In this document: one piece after another, positions 17,371 through 26,126 of the stretch
Layout of the letters: every line of letters starts with the position of its first letter
How positions within the stretch are numbered: position 1 is the first letter of the stretch
Assembly: GCA_016213405.1 (NCBI GenBank)
Contig: JACRAM010000011.1
Coordinates: 1 to 45,691 of the forward strand
DNA: 45,691 bases
Direction: 5' to 3'
DNA from: Bacteroidota bacterium
Lineage (GTDB): Bacteria > Bacteroidota > Bacteroidia > Palsa-948
Program-made: the position numbers and the translations under genes
Notes under the pieces: generated by a model
Database searches by the model: none
Seen by the model: the letters and a program-made list of their open reading frames with translations, nothing else
Told to the model about the DNA's origin: nothing

Positions 17371-18251
17371 AGAGATACTTTCTTACCCACACTAAGCTTA
17401 GCCCTTCTGCCAAACGGAAGGGCTAAATTTTTTGTCTGATGTCCGGCAGGAAATCCAAAGCATACAGGATAATCATATTCTTTTACAGCATCCAGAATAA
17501 TTTCTTCAGCAGTTTTGCCGAATGGGATTGTGTTGTCCTTCATATCAGACATTCCGCCCACAATTAATCCTGCGAGATGAGAAAGTTTTCCTGCACGTTT
17601 TAATGAAACCATCATTCGGTCAATATGATAAAGGTATTCGTCCAGGTCCTCAATGAAAAGAATTTTCCCGGAAGTAGAAATTCCTGACTTGCTCCCCTTC
17701 AAAGCATAAAGCAAAGAAAGGTTTCCCCCCACTAAGCTTCCTTCTGTTTTTCCTTTTCGATTCAGGGGATGTGAGCTGATTTTGTAAGAAATTGTTTCTC
17801 CGAATAAAGCTTGTCTTAGCATTTCTACAGATTCTTCGTCCTTAGAAAAATTGATTGGCATTGTGCCATGAATTGTTTCTATCTCAAAATTCTGATGAAT
17901 GTGCGAATGTAAAACCGTTATGTCGCTGTAACCAATGATCCACTTTGGGTTGTTCTGAAATTTCTTGAAATTAAGTTTATCAATGATTCTCAACGTGCCG
18001 TATCCTCCCCGCGCGCTGATGACAGCACGAATGGAAGTATCATCCAGCATCTCTTGTAAATCTTTTTCCCGTTGTTCATCACTTCCGGAATACTGATTCT
18101 CACATCCGAAAAGATTTTTTCCAGGAATAACTTTCAATCCCCATTTTTCAAAAGTATCAATGGCAAACTGAATTTCTTCCCTGGAAATTTTTCTCGCGGG
18201 AGCAGTGATTCCTATCTTGTCGCCTTTCTTTAAGTAAGGAGGTGCGGTCAT
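17361..18251 (-). CDS. LD-carboxypeptidase (peptidase family S66)
   Basis: A 296-residue enzyme that removes the terminal D-alanine from tetrapeptide murein stems in cell-wall recycling. The S66 pattern is clear: GDKIGITAPARKIS (residues 10-23), ISARGGYGTLRIIDKL, nucleophile Ser in WIIGYSDITVLHS, the catalytic Glu region LFIEDLDEYLYHIDRM and the His region FPAGHQTKNLALPFG. The ATG at 18251 gives normal family length. Its coding end contains a strong terminator for the convergent DUF4412 gene (17398-17433). It is divergent from metG. Confidence 0.93.
   Translation of the reverse strand: MTAPPYLKKGDKIGITAPARKISREEIQFAIDTFEKWGLKVIPGKNLFGCENQYSGSDEQREKDLQEMLDDTSIRAVISARGGYGTLRIIDKLNFKKFQNNPKWIIGYSDITVLHSHIHQNFEIETIHGTMPINFSKDEESVEMLRQALFGETISYKISSHPLNRKGKTEGSLVGGNLSLLYALKGSKSGISTSGKILFIEDLDEYLYHIDRMMVSLKRAGKLSHLAGLIVGGMSDMKDNTIPFGKTAEEIILDAVKEYDYPVCFGFPAGHQTKNLALPFGRRAKLSVGKKVSLYF
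17398..17433 (+). terminator. Rho-independent terminator of the DUF4412 gene, inside the convergent coding region
   Basis: TTAGCCCTTC (17398-17407) pairs perfectly with GAAGGGCTAA (17417-17426) around a 9-nt loop and is followed by ATTTTTT. It lies 28 bp after the DUF4412 stop but within the last codons of the opposite LD-carboxypeptidase gene. Confidence 0.8.
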
Positions 18252-18256
18252 TTATT

Positions 18257-18264
18257 TATCTTTG
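18257..18264 (+). promoter_or_regulatory. TAnnTTTG (-7) element for metG
   Basis: TATCTTTG lies 60 nt before the GTG start, so the heptamer array at 18279-18313 would be in the transcribed leader. Confidence 0.5.
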
Positions 18265-18278
18265 TCACGAAAATAAAA

Positions 18279-18313
18279 CAGTTTACAGTTTACAGTTTAC
18301 AGTTTACAGTTTT
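18279..18313 (+). repeat. Heptamer array (CAGTTTA)x4 + CAGTTTT in the metG leader
   Basis: Five units end 11 nt before the GTG start of metG, between a TATCTTTG element and the start codon. Confidence 0.9.
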
Positions 18314-18324
18314 ATTACCAACAA

Positions 18325-20382
18325 GTGAATTACAAACGCCATACAGTTACAGCTGCTTTGCCTTACGCGAATGGTCCCGTGCACATTGGCCATTTGGCAG
18401 GATGCTATTTGCCTGCTGATATATATGTACGCTATCTCCGTTCAAAAGGCGAGGATGTGAAATTTATCTGCGGTTCGGATGAACACGGAGTTCCTATTAC
18501 TATTAAAGCAAAAAACGAAGGAATTACTCCTCAGCAAGTGGTGGATAAATACCACAAGATGATGGGCAATTCATTTAAGGAATTCGGAATTTCATTTGAT
18601 ATTTATTCGCGCACTTCTAACAAAGTTCATCATGAAACAGCTTCGGAGTTTTTTAAAACACTTTACGATAAAAAGATTTTCACGGAAGAAATAACGGAAC
18701 AGTATTTTGATGAAAAGGCAAATCAGTTTCTTGCTGACAGATATATTATAGGAACTTGCCCTAAATGCGGAAGCGAAAATGCCTACGGAGACCAGTGCGA
18801 AAAATGCGGCACCTCGTTGAGTCCGACTGAATTGATAAATCCAAAATCAACTTTGTCTGGTGAAAAACCTGTGCTGCGAAAAACCAAGAATTGGTTTCTT
18901 CCTCTTGATAAAATGCAATCTCAGATTGAAAAATACATTGAATCGCATAAAGACTGGAAAGTAAATGTGTACGGACAATGCAAAAGCTGGCTTGACCAAA
19001 AATTACAGTCCAGAGCAATGACACGTGATCTGGATTGGGGAGTGAAAGTCCCATTGAAAGATGCAGAAGGAAAAGTTTTGTATGTATGGTTTGATGCGCC
19101 TATCGGGTATATTTCTGCCACAAAAGAACTTTTGGGTAACGACTGGAAAAAATACTGGCAAGACAAAGAAACAAGATTGGTTCACTTCATCGGCAAAGAC
19201 AATATTGTTTTCCATTGCATAATTTTTCCTGCCATGCTGATGGCGCACGGAGAATATATTTTGCCTGACAATGTTCCGGCAAATGAATTTCTGAATCTGG
19301 AAGGAGATAAAATTTCCACTTCGCGTAACTGGGCGGTGTGGCTGCATGAGTATTTGAAAGACTTCCCGAACAAACAGGATGTTCTTCGCTACGTACTCAC
19401 GGCAAATGCGCCCGAAACAAAAGACAATGATTTTACCTGGAAGGATTTTCAGCAGAAGAACAACAGCGAATTAGTTGCCATTCTCGGAAATTTTGTGAAC
19501 CGCACGATGGTGCTCACGCAAAAATATTTTGAGAATAAAGTTCCACTTGCCGAAGAGTTTACAAAAGGTGATGTTTTATTGATGGAAGAGATAAGTAAGT
19601 TTCCTAAAAAGATTTCTGCCGCGCTGGATGCTTTTAAATTTCGAGAAGCACTAACTGAGATGATGAACCTAGCCCGGTCGGGAAATAAATATCTTGCAGA
19701 GAACGAGCCGTGGAAATTATCTGACCAAAAAAGAATCGGAAGTATTTTGAATATCTGTCTGCAGATTTGCGCGAACCTTGCTGTGGCAGTTGAACCGTTT
19801 TTGCCAAATACTTCTGTGAACTTATCTTCCCTTCTCAATATTGGAAAATTAAACTGGCGCGATGCGGGTAGAACAGATATTTTAAAATCAGGACATCAAC
19901 TTGGACAGGCAAAACTTTTGTTTGATAAAATTGAAGATGAAACAATAGAAAAACAAATGGAGAAACTAAAAAAAAGCCCACCCCCAACCCCTCCCATTAG
20001 GAGGGGAGACAAATCTCAAGTCCTCCCTAATGGGGAGGATTTAGGAGGGGCTGTAACTATTGACGACTTTAAGAAACTCGATATAAGAGTTGGAAGAATT
20101 ATTGAAGTGCTGGATTTTCCGGAAGCGAAAAAACCTGCCTACAAACTGAAAATAGATTTCGGAAAAGAGATTGGCACAAAAAACTCCAGTGCACAAATCA
20201 CAAAGAACTATTCCAAAGAGCAGTTGAAAGGAAAATTAATTCTTGCTGTAGTGAACTTCCCTCCACGTAAAGTTGGGCCTTTTGTTTCAGAAGTACTCAC
20301 TCTTGGTGTTCCTGACAAAAACAATGAAACGATTCTCGTTGAGCCGGGGAAAGATGTGGAGATTGGGGGAAAACTTTCCTGA
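18325..20382 (+). CDS. metG: Methionyl-tRNA synthetase fused to a CsaA-like tRNA-binding domain
   Basis: A 685-residue class I synthetase charging tRNA-Met. It starts at GTG ([17 protein letters not shown]); the HIGH motif is PVHIGHLAG and the second signature is KISTSR, usual for this phylum. A zinc knuckle CPKCGS...CEKCG lies near residues 148-164. The helical anticodon domain ends near residue 549. Residues about 551-576 are encoded by a bipartite palindromic repeat. The last about 105 residues ([63 protein letters not shown]) match the stand-alone tRNA-binding chaperone CsaA more closely than the usual MetG C-terminal domain. The stop codon abuts that of the convergent TPR gene. Confidence 0.93.
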   Translation: MNYKRHTVTAALPYANGPVHIGHLAGCYLPADIYVRYLRSKGEDVKFICGSDEHGVPITIKAKNEGITPQQVVDKYHKMMGNSFKEFGISFDIYSRTSNKVHHETASEFFKTLYDKKIFTEEITEQYFDEKANQFLADRYIIGTCPKCGSENAYGDQCEKCGTSLSPTELINPKSTLSGEKPVLRKTKNWFLPLDKMQSQIEKYIESHKDWKVNVYGQCKSWLDQKLQSRAMTRDLDWGVKVPLKDAEGKVLYVWFDAPIGYISATKELLGNDWKKYWQDKETRLVHFIGKDNIVFHCIIFPAMLMAHGEYILPDNVPANEFLNLEGDKISTSRNWAVWLHEYLKDFPNKQDVLRYVLTANAPETKDNDFTWKDFQQKNNSELVAILGNFVNRTMVLTQKYFENKVPLAEEFTKGDVLLMEEISKFPKKISAALDAFKFREALTEMMNLARSGNKYLAENEPWKLSDQKRIGSILNICLQICANLAVAVEPFLPNTSVNLSSLLNIGKLNWRDAGRTDILKSGHQLGQAKLLFDKIEDETIEKQMEKLKKSPPPTPPIRRGDKSQVLPNGEDLGGAVTIDDFKKLDIRVGRIIEVLDFPEAKKPAYKLKIDFGKEIGTKNSSAQITKNYSKEQLKGKLILAVVNFPPRKVGPFVSEVLTLGVPDKNNETILVEPGKDVEIGGKLS
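19975..20052. repeat. Full bipartite palindromic element, in frame at the MetG-CsaA joint
   Basis: The element runs from AGCCC to GGGGCT. Arms are CCCCTCC-CATTA-GGAGGGG and CCTCCC-TAAT-GGGGAGG, separated by ACAAATCTCAAG. Its 78 bp are 26 codons and contain no stop. Read on the minus strand it aligns with 42879-42966 through AGCCC(C/A)TCCTAAATCC and the shared GGACTT after hairpin 1. Confidence 0.88.
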
Positions 20383-22398
20383 TTATTTTTTCAAGGAAGG
20401 ATCCATCTGAAACGCCTTTTGAAAATTCTCATCTGCCTTTTGTTTGTCTCCTTTGCTCTGCCAGCTCAAAGCAAGATTCATAAATATCCGCGCATCTTCT
20501 TTTTTAAGTTCAGGTTTTAATTTAATAGCAGTCTCAAACTCATTGATTGAATTGTCATAATCCTTCTTCATCGCATAACAGATACCAAGATTTTCGTGAT
20601 AGCCAGTATCATCGGGTTTGTTGGCGAGCGCTTCTTTCAGCAGGGGAATCGCCTTATCCACATCTCCTTTTAATTTTCCATAAACCAAACCCAGTGCGCC
20701 TTTCGCCATGTATTGCGCCATCGAATTATCTGGTTTGAGATCAATGGTTTTCTGCTGATATACAATGGCTGAATCCGGGTTTCCAAGTTTTTCCCAGATG
20801 AGACCGATGTTGTAATAGCAGTAATGGAAATATGGATTTATTTCCATCGCTCTTCTGAATTCCCTTTTCGCCTCTATGAAAAGTGAATCGCGCTTCGGAC
20901 CTTGCTCATCGTTAATATGGTCAGTGAACATTGTATTGGCATTGTAATAATGCGCATTGGCACTTCCTGTGCTGGTCTTTACATCGGTGGTGAAAAGAGT
21001 TTTGTTGTCCTTCCAGGCAGGATTTCTTGTTAAGGTTTTATAAGAATACGGAACGAGAATCAGTAAAAGTGGAATTGATAGTTTGGCATTTTTGTAAAAG
21101 TCTGTTCGTAATTCGTAATTCGTTGTATTCGTAATTCGTAGGAGAGCAGCGGCAAGCGCAAGACAAAATCCCAATGAAGAAATATAAGCGAAGCGTTCTC
21201 CCATAGTTGTTCCGATAAGGAAGAAAAGATTTGATACGATTGAGATAGTGATTAGGAAATATAAAATTGAAAAAGAGAAAACCAAAGATTCTGAATTCTG
21301 AATTCTATATTCCGGATTCTTTCTCGCCTTTATTTCTTTCATTAATATTTTTCCCGCATAAAAAAATAATCCTCCATAAATTAAAAGTGAAGCTAGTGCC
21401 TTCGGATTAGCTAAGCTCATGGCAGGAATCTGGTTGAACCCATAATCACTTGTTAGCGGATGAGGAAAGATAAGAAGCAAAAGATATTTCAGAAGTATCC
21501 AGCAGATGGTGGCAAATTTCTCCACAAACGGCAGAGCAGTCGGGAGGGCGGGAAAATTCAACTGAAGAAATGGATTGTCTGTAATGTCATTGCTTTCCCT
21601 GTCGCCAATCATTCCGACCAAAGAAGTTCTGATGGCTAAATAAATTCCTGCCGTGATGAAAAAGGGAATCGTAAACATTAAACTATGCTTGATATTTTTT
21701 CCGGCAAAGCAAAATAGCGTAAGAGGAATAACAGCGATAAATGTTATTCCGTTTTCCTTAGATAAAAGGGCGAGAAAATAACAAACACAAGCCCCACCTA
21801 TCCTCCGCCAAGGGGAGGGACTTTGCTTTAATGCTTTAAACAAAAGGATTAGTGCCAGACAAAGAAAAAGAAACGAAACTATTTCATCCATGCTTTTTAT
21901 ATTAGCGACAACTTCTGTATGAATCGGATGAGCGATGAAAAAAAGTGTGGCAATAAAAGCCAGTAAATGATTTCTTGGAAAAAATTCTTTGAGTGTCAGA
22001 AATAAAACTATTGCCGTGATTCCGTAAAGAAAAATGTTGATGAAGTGATAAGGATGCGCATTGTCACCAAAGAAATGATATTCCACAGCAAACATCACCA
22101 GCGTTAGTGGACGCCATCTCCCGCCTTCCAAATCAAGTGCGTTTCCGTAAATCCCATAGAATAAATCTTTAGTGGCGAGCGTTTTTATTCCATCAAAGCC
22201 CTGCTTGGTGTATTTATTTCCGGTGATGACCACTGAATCATCAAAAGCGAATTCGTGATTGAAGGTATTGATATATAGTCCGCAGGCGAAAAGAAAAAGA
22301 AAAATGTAAGCCCAGTGAAATGATGGTTGATGGTTAATGGTTAATGGTTGATGGCTCTTCTTAGATATATTTTTATTTTTCTTGCTCATTCGTGTCAA
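20383..22398 (-). CDS. Multi-pass membrane protein with C-terminal TPR repeats (TMTC/GT-C-like)
   Basis: A 671-residue membrane protein. After a basic N-terminus there are about 10 hydrophobic helices (residues about 28-470). The first loop has FAFDDSVVITGN and a later one has FFIAHPIHTEVVANI, the pattern seen in TMTC-type (DUF1736) GT-C glycosyltransferase-like proteins. Residues about 490-671 hold at least four tetratricopeptide repeats (AKREFRRAMEINPYF, PDSAIVYQQKTIDLKPDN, AIPLLKEALANKPDD, SINEFETAIKLKPE). A protein O-glycosyltransferase role is possible but unproven. The gene contains four repeat tracts: heptamer arrays at 22321-22355, 21288-21322 and 21104-21140, and a half palindromic element at 21789-21823. 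An in-frame ATG at 22389 (MSKK) is an alternative start. Confidence 0.8.
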   Translation of the reverse strand: MTRMSKKNKNISKKSHQPLTINHQPSFHWAYIFLFLFACGLYINTFNHEFAFDDSVVITGNKYTKQGFDGIKTLATKDLFYGIYGNALDLEGGRWRPLTLVMFAVEYHFFGDNAHPYHFINIFLYGITAIVLFLTLKEFFPRNHLLAFIATLFFIAHPIHTEVVANIKSMDEIVSFLFLCLALILLFKALKQSPSPWRRIGGACVCYFLALLSKENGITFIAVIPLTLFCFAGKNIKHSLMFTIPFFITAGIYLAIRTSLVGMIGDRESNDITDNPFLQLNFPALPTALPFVEKFATICWILLKYLLLLIFPHPLTSDYGFNQIPAMSLANPKALASLLIYGGLFFYAGKILMKEIKARKNPEYRIQNSESLVFSFSILYFLITISIVSNLFFLIGTTMGERFAYISSLGFCLALAAALLRITNTTNYELRTDFYKNAKLSIPLLLILVPYSYKTLTRNPAWKDNKTLFTTDVKTSTGSANAHYYNANTMFTDHINDEQGPKRDSLFIEAKREFRRAMEINPYFHYCYYNIGLIWEKLGNPDSAIVYQQKTIDLKPDNSMAQYMAKGALGLVYGKLKGDVDKAIPLLKEALANKPDDTGYHENLGICYAMKKDYDNSINEFETAIKLKPELKKEDARIFMNLALSWQSKGDKQKADENFQKAFQMDPSLKK
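21104..21140. repeat. Heptamer array inside the membrane-TPR gene (ATTCGTA type)
   Basis: The units are GTTCGTA, ATTCGTA, ATTCGTT, then a 2-nt break, ATTCGTA and ATTCGTA. It encodes the NTTNYELRTD loop between hydrophobic helices. Confidence 0.8.
21288..21322. repeat. Heptamer array inside the membrane-TPR gene (ATTCTGA type)
   Basis: The units are ATTCTGA, ATTCTGA, ATTCTAT, ATTCCGG and ATTCTTT. It encodes NPEYRIQNSES, similar to the linker encoded by the array at 15769-15803. Confidence 0.8.
21789..21823. repeat. Half palindromic element inside the membrane-TPR gene
   Basis: AAGCCCCACC is followed by TCCTCCGCC-AA-GGGGAGGGACTT, one arm of the bipartite family. It encodes QSPSPWRRIGG between two helices. 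Confidence 0.65.
22321..22355. repeat. Heptamer array near the 5' end of the membrane-TPR gene
   Basis: The units are TGATGGT, TGATGGT, TAATGGT, TAATGGT and TGATGGC. It encodes residues about 15-26 (SHQPLTINHQPS), directly before the first membrane helix. Confidence 0.88.
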
Positions 22399-22407
22399 TT
22401 CGTGTAA

Positions 22408-23178
22408 TTAGTGGCTAAATATTTCTTCTGCATTTTTTGTTGTTATTTCCGCAACTTCTTCAATTGAAATTCCTTTTATCTCCGCAACCTTCTGCGCCAC
22501 AAAAGTAATGTAAGAACTTTCATTGCGCTTTCCTCGGTGTGGAACAGGTGTTAAATAAGGAGAATCTGTTTCAAGGACGATGTGTTTCAAATCAATCTGC
22601 TTCAGCACTTCAGGAAGTTCTGATTTCGTGTAGGTAACCGCTCCACCTATTCCCATTTTAAATCCATCGAGAGAAATTACTTTATTCGCCTGCTCAATAG
22701 TTCCTGTAAAGCAATGAAAAATTCCTTTCAAGGAATTATCATGCTTTGATTTCACCATCTCAAATAAATCATCAAAACATTCTCGCTGGTGAATTATTAT
22801 TGGCAAAGAATATTTTTTTGCTAAATCAATCTGCCTTGCGAAAGCATCTTTCTGCTGATTTATAAAAGTCTTATCCCAGTGATAATCCATTCCTATTTCT
22901 CCGATGGCTCTGAATTTTCTTTTGCTTAACCAATGTTCGACAACCGTTAACTCATCTGTATATTTTTCATTCACTGAGCAAGGATGCAAACCCATCATGG
23001 AAAAACAATTTTCAGGAAACTCTGCTTCAAGTTTCAGCATGGAGGAGATGTACGAACTGTCAATATTCGGCAGGAACATTTTTTTTACTCCTGCAGAAAT
23101 TGCGCGCTTGACGACTTCTGTTCTGTCAGAATCAAATTCTTCTGCAAAGAGATGTGTGTGGGTATCTATTAAGTTCAA
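22408..23178 (-). CDS. tatD: TatD family metal-dependent hydrolase / DNase
   Basis: A 256-residue TIM-barrel hydrolase. The metal site is clear: IDTHTHLF near the N-terminus, GEIGMDYHW (Glu and following Tyr-His), IIIHQRE, IFHCFTGT and LETDSPYLTP. Family members act as 3'-5' nucleases or related hydrolases in the cytoplasm. Starts further out exist (ATG 23220, and an even longer frame), but TatD proteins normally begin two to four residues before the IDTHTHL motif. The TTG at 23178 fits this, and a TATCTTTA element lies between it and the ATG at 23220. The upstream stretch is a heptamer array, so residues from the longer start would be repeat-derived. Confidence 0.88.
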   Translation of the reverse strand: MNLIDTHTHLFAEEFDSDRTEVVKRAISAGVKKMFLPNIDSSYISSMLKLEAEFPENCFSMMGLHPCSVNEKYTDELTVVEHWLSKRKFRAIGEIGMDYHWDKTFINQQKDAFARQIDLAKKYSLPIIIHQRECFDDLFEMVKSKHDNSLKGIFHCFTGTIEQANKVISLDGFKMGIGGAVTYTKSELPEVLKQIDLKHIVLETDSPYLTPVPHRGKRNESSYITFVAQKVAEIKGISIEEVAEITTKNAEEIFSH

Positions 23179-23207
23179 AAGTTGAAAGTTAAAAATCAAA
23201 AGTAAAG
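23173..23207 (-). repeat. Degenerate heptamer array at the tatD start
   Basis: On the plus strand the units are GTTCAAA, AGTTGAA, AGTTAAA, AATCAAA and AGTAAAG. It overlaps the proposed TTG start at 23178. Confidence 0.65.
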
Positions 23208-23231
23208 ATATTAAAGGCATGCTATTTGTAG

Positions 23232-23261
23232 TTTGAATTCTCAAATGAAATTCTATCTTTG
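23232..23261 (+). promoter_or_regulatory. Full Bacteroidota promoter: TTTG - 18 bp - TATCTTTG
   Basis: TTTG (23232-23235) and TATCTTTG (23254-23261) are 18 bp apart, close to the -33/-7 consensus. The ATG of the next gene is 20 nt downstream. Confidence 0.75.
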
Positions 23262-23281
23262 GACAATAAATCCATTTCATT

Positions 23282-23986
23282 ATGAAAACAAATATTTCAA
23301 TCGGTGTAATCGCTGTTCTCTTTATCGGTGTAATCACCGCAGCGTCAGCCCAAAAAGTAAAAATCAAAGTAGATGAATCTAATGAGCACATAGGCGGAAA
23401 TAAAAACCCCGCACTTGTGGTAAGCATTTATGATGCAACTCCCGATGAAGTGGCGAACAAATGGAAGTCGCTGATGAAAGATTACAAAGGTAAAATGTCT
23501 ACTAACGATGGAGTGTTTGCCGACAATGCGGTGATTCAATCCATTAATGGAAACAATACCATTGATGTGTATGCTAAAACGGAAAAAGTAAAAGACGGTG
23601 AAACAAAACTCATCGTGGCGTTTGATTTAGGAGGCGCTTTTCTGAGCTCTTCCAACAACAATGAGAAATTAAAGGAAGCAAAAAAAATAGTTAATGATTT
23701 TGCTATAAAAACCACCAAAGATGCTATTACGGGACAGCGCAAGGCGGCAGAAAAAGTGCTTGGCAGTATTGAGGATGACCAGCACAGTCTGGAGAAAAAA
23801 CAGGAGAAGCTGAATTCAAACATTGAGGATTACAAAGCAAAGATTGAAGATTATAACAAGCGCATCAAAGAAGCACAGGATGATTTAGCAAAAAATAAAA
23901 CTGATCAGGAAAAAAAGAAAGGTGAAGTGGATGCTCAGAAAAAAATTGTGGATGCGGTGACGGCTAAGGAGAATGCGGTGGAATAA
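23282..23986 (+). CDS. Secreted coiled-coil protein of unknown function
   Basis: A 234-residue protein with a signal peptide (MKTNISIGVIAVLFIGVI, cleavage after ASAQ). Residues about 25-140 form a globular part (ALVVSIYDATPDEVANKWKS, INGNNTIDVYAKTE, IVAFDLGGAFLS). Residues about 155-230 are a strongly charged coiled coil (EKKQEKLNSNIEDYKAKIED and following). I do not recognise a named family. It is probably periplasmic. It has its own strong promoter and converges with the next gene, the two stop codons being adjacent (23986/23987). Confidence 0.75.
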   Translation: MKTNISIGVIAVLFIGVITAASAQKVKIKVDESNEHIGGNKNPALVVSIYDATPDEVANKWKSLMKDYKGKMSTNDGVFADNAVIQSINGNNTIDVYAKTEKVKDGETKLIVAFDLGGAFLSSSNNNEKLKEAKKIVNDFAIKTTKDAITGQRKAAEKVLGSIEDDQHSLEKKQEKLNSNIEDYKAKIEDYNKRIKEAQDDLAKNKTDQEKKKGEVDAQKKIVDAVTAKENAVE

Positions 23987-24673
23987 TTATTCTCCATAAA
24001 CATCATCAGCAATTTTATTTTTCTTCTTCTTTTCTATCTTAGATTTTTTATTTTCAGGAGAAAAGACAGGAGGAGTTTGGGTTGAATCTTGTTTAGGAGA
24101 TGTTTCCTGTTTAGTCCCCTCTCCTTCAGAAGAGGGTTGGAGTGAAGCAACTATGCTTGCATTCCAATCCCGATAATTTCGGACACGCACCGCATGGTCA
24201 AACGGGCAGGCTGCCCAATCAAATGCATAACCCAATCCGGCAACAAACGCTCCTGCAAGCCAAATCGTTCCGCCAATGGGCCAATAATAATAGCTATCGC
24301 TGTATGCGAAAAAATCCAGCCCACAATCAAAAACAGCTGTGCCGGCAATAATAAGCGCATCTCCAACAACATTGGCAACTTTACCGGCAACTACTTTCCC
24401 TCTTGTGCTTCCTGCAAGAATTGTTATTTGTGAAAGAGAAACCTGAGCTTGAAACATGATGTCATCAAACGCAAGTGAAGAGTCTTCAATATCCCGTATA
24501 AATCCTTCGTGAATGGATTTGTCCGTTTTCAGTTCAAACACAAGAAAGGAACCCATGCGGAAAACTTCCGTTTCCTGCGTTTTAGGATTTGTAAGCAGTA
24601 GAATATTTTCAGCAGATGCGCTGAATATAAAAACTGAAAAGAGGAATGAAAAAAGGAGTATTGTTTTTTTCAT
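23987..24673 (-). CDS. Exported protein of unknown function with two hydrophobic segments
   Basis: A 228-residue protein with a signal peptide (MKKTILLFSFLFSVFIFSASA). The next about 90 residues carry FRMGSFLVFELKTDKS and LSQITILAGSTRGK, a small-domain pattern reminiscent of proteins that sense or bind at the envelope. Two hydrophobic stretches follow (VANVVGDALIIAGTAVF and IGGTIWLAGAFVAGLGYAF). The C-terminal 50 residues are low-complexity, Lys/Pro/Ser-rich. The tail begins with QPSSEGEGT, encoded by a half palindromic element (24114-24143). Function is unknown. Confidence 0.7.
   Translation of the reverse strand: MKKTILLFSFLFSVFIFSASAENILLLTNPKTQETEVFRMGSFLVFELKTDKSIHEGFIRDIEDSSLAFDDIMFQAQVSLSQITILAGSTRGKVVAGKVANVVGDALIIAGTAVFDCGLDFFAYSDSYYYWPIGGTIWLAGAFVAGLGYAFDWAACPFDHAVRVRNYRDWNASIVASLQPSSEGEGTKQETSPKQDSTQTPPVFSPENKKSKIEKKKKNKIADDVYGE
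24114..24143. repeat. Half palindromic element in an exported-protein gene
   Basis: GTCCCCTCTCC-TTCA-GAAGAGGG-TTGGAGTGAAG is one arm of the dispersed family. It encodes LQPSSEGEG at the start of a low-complexity tail. Confidence 0.6.
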
Positions 24674-24722
24674 CTGATAAAGATTTTGGTTACTTAAACA
24701 TTATCAGAAATTGTACCACCTG

Positions 24723-26060
24723 TCACTCTAAAGGGGTATAAGTGATTTTCAGGCGCATTCGGTTTGAATTTGCTTTATCTCCGCCCATGAGCTGAACCCG
24801 ATTGGCTGTAGTAGGTCGGGAATTTGTGATAATATATAAGCCCTGGTTTTGCTTTGTTCCATTTAATACCTGCTGAACATATCGCGCAATATTGAATTTG
24901 TATACTTTATTGGTCGCATCATAATCACCGCCAAAATAAGTTGCTCCTTCAAAATAATCGGGCATGATGAGGGGACCAAGCGTGGGGTCTGCAATGGTTA
25001 CTACTAATTTAGAATGCGCTGTAAATATTGAATCTACCGATGATGCTTCAACAGGCAAAATCAACTCTGCTTTATTAATAGCTACTTTTCGGTTTTTGAA
25101 AAAATCTTGAATGTATGGCAGAGTGATTTTTGTTCTCACTCCCGCCATCGGCTGCACAAAAACTTTGTCTTCCTGAATAGTAACAGCCGTGCTTAATTGA
25201 TTGTTAATGTCGGCAGAAGAAGTATAATCATGCTCAAAGTGTGAAAACCGCGCGCAGTCATTTGCACTGATATTAAAATAATAGGATAGAGAATCGTCAG
25301 AATCATTTTTGTAATAAAGTGTCAGGCGGGTGTATGCATTGGTCAAGTTCATATATAATATGGCTCCTTCACCAGAAGGAGGAACAACGGAACTCTTAAT
25401 ATAAATTCCTTTGAATACACTTTGAAAATTTGAATTGCTGTTATAGGAAGAAGCGAAAGAAGAAGTGTCGAGAAAATTCTGAAACATTCCTTTACTGAGT
25501 TTTATTCTCAAATGGGGAGGAAACTTCAACGTATCTACCAGCAAAGAATCTGTGAGATCAGGAGTGATAGTTGCGCTTCCGATTTGCTGAGTAGTGTAAA
25601 TTTTCACCGTATCATTAGAATAATAAGTAGTGGTTGTGCTCATCGGTTCTGATACTTCGTACACATCAAACTTCTGAGGATATAAAGTGCCGTAATGCTG
25701 TCCGCTATTGTAAACAAGAGAAAGCACCGCAGAATCCAAAATCGGGTTAGCTCCGAAGGATGGATTGGTTTTAGAAAGAGAAAGCTGCGTGAAGACGGAC
25801 GATTTGGTAATTCCGAAAACCGGATCGTTTATGGTGCCGAGCAAAAGAGGTGAAATGCCGCAAACCGAGCAGTATGTTTTAAGCGAATCATCTTTAACCG
25901 TGTGGGTTATTAATGTGGCTGTATCTGTAAACTCAGCATTTAATAAATCCCCTTCAGGAAGAAAAGCAAGCCCGATATCCTCAGGAGTTTTCTTTTTGCA
26001 GGAAGAAATCAATCCGGCAATCAGCAGTAAAAAGAAAATGTGTTGTATGTATTTAGTCAT
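24723..26060 (-). CDS. DUF4270 family lipoprotein
   Basis: A 445-residue outer-membrane-type lipoprotein. The ATG at 26060 (MTKYIQHIFFLLLIAGLISSC) is chosen over an upstream TTG because it yields a proper lipoprotein signal ending at Cys21. The mature protein begins KKKTPEDIGL and has the DUF4270 features LGTINDPVFGITKSSVFTQ, a DSAVLSL strand and a C-terminal GLYIITNSRPTTANRV...RMRLKITYTPL. In Bacteroidota this family is often found next to a starch-synthase-like gene and panC, the same order as here. Function is unknown. Confidence 0.87.
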   Translation of the reverse strand: MTKYIQHIFFLLLIAGLISSCKKKTPEDIGLAFLPEGDLLNAEFTDTATLITHTVKDDSLKTYCSVCGISPLLLGTINDPVFGITKSSVFTQLSLSKTNPSFGANPILDSAVLSLVYNSGQHYGTLYPQKFDVYEVSEPMSTTTTYYSNDTVKIYTTQQIGSATITPDLTDSLLVDTLKFPPHLRIKLSKGMFQNFLDTSSFASSYNSNSNFQSVFKGIYIKSSVVPPSGEGAILYMNLTNAYTRLTLYYKNDSDDSLSYYFNISANDCARFSHFEHDYTSSADINNQLSTAVTIQEDKVFVQPMAGVRTKITLPYIQDFFKNRKVAINKAELILPVEASSVDSIFTAHSKLVVTIADPTLGPLIMPDYFEGATYFGGDYDATNKVYKFNIARYVQQVLNGTKQNQGLYIITNSRPTTANRVQLMGGDKANSNRMRLKITYTPLE

Positions 26061-26126
26061 AAAAAAATTGTCCCCCAAAACTTTCAGGGGACAACGTTAC
26101 GAAAAACTATTTATTTGATGATGGCA

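Noticed and set aside
22408-23427. Long 339-residue TatD start
   Set aside because: It runs through the promoter of the divergent gene and a heptamer array; the family starts just before IDTHTHL.
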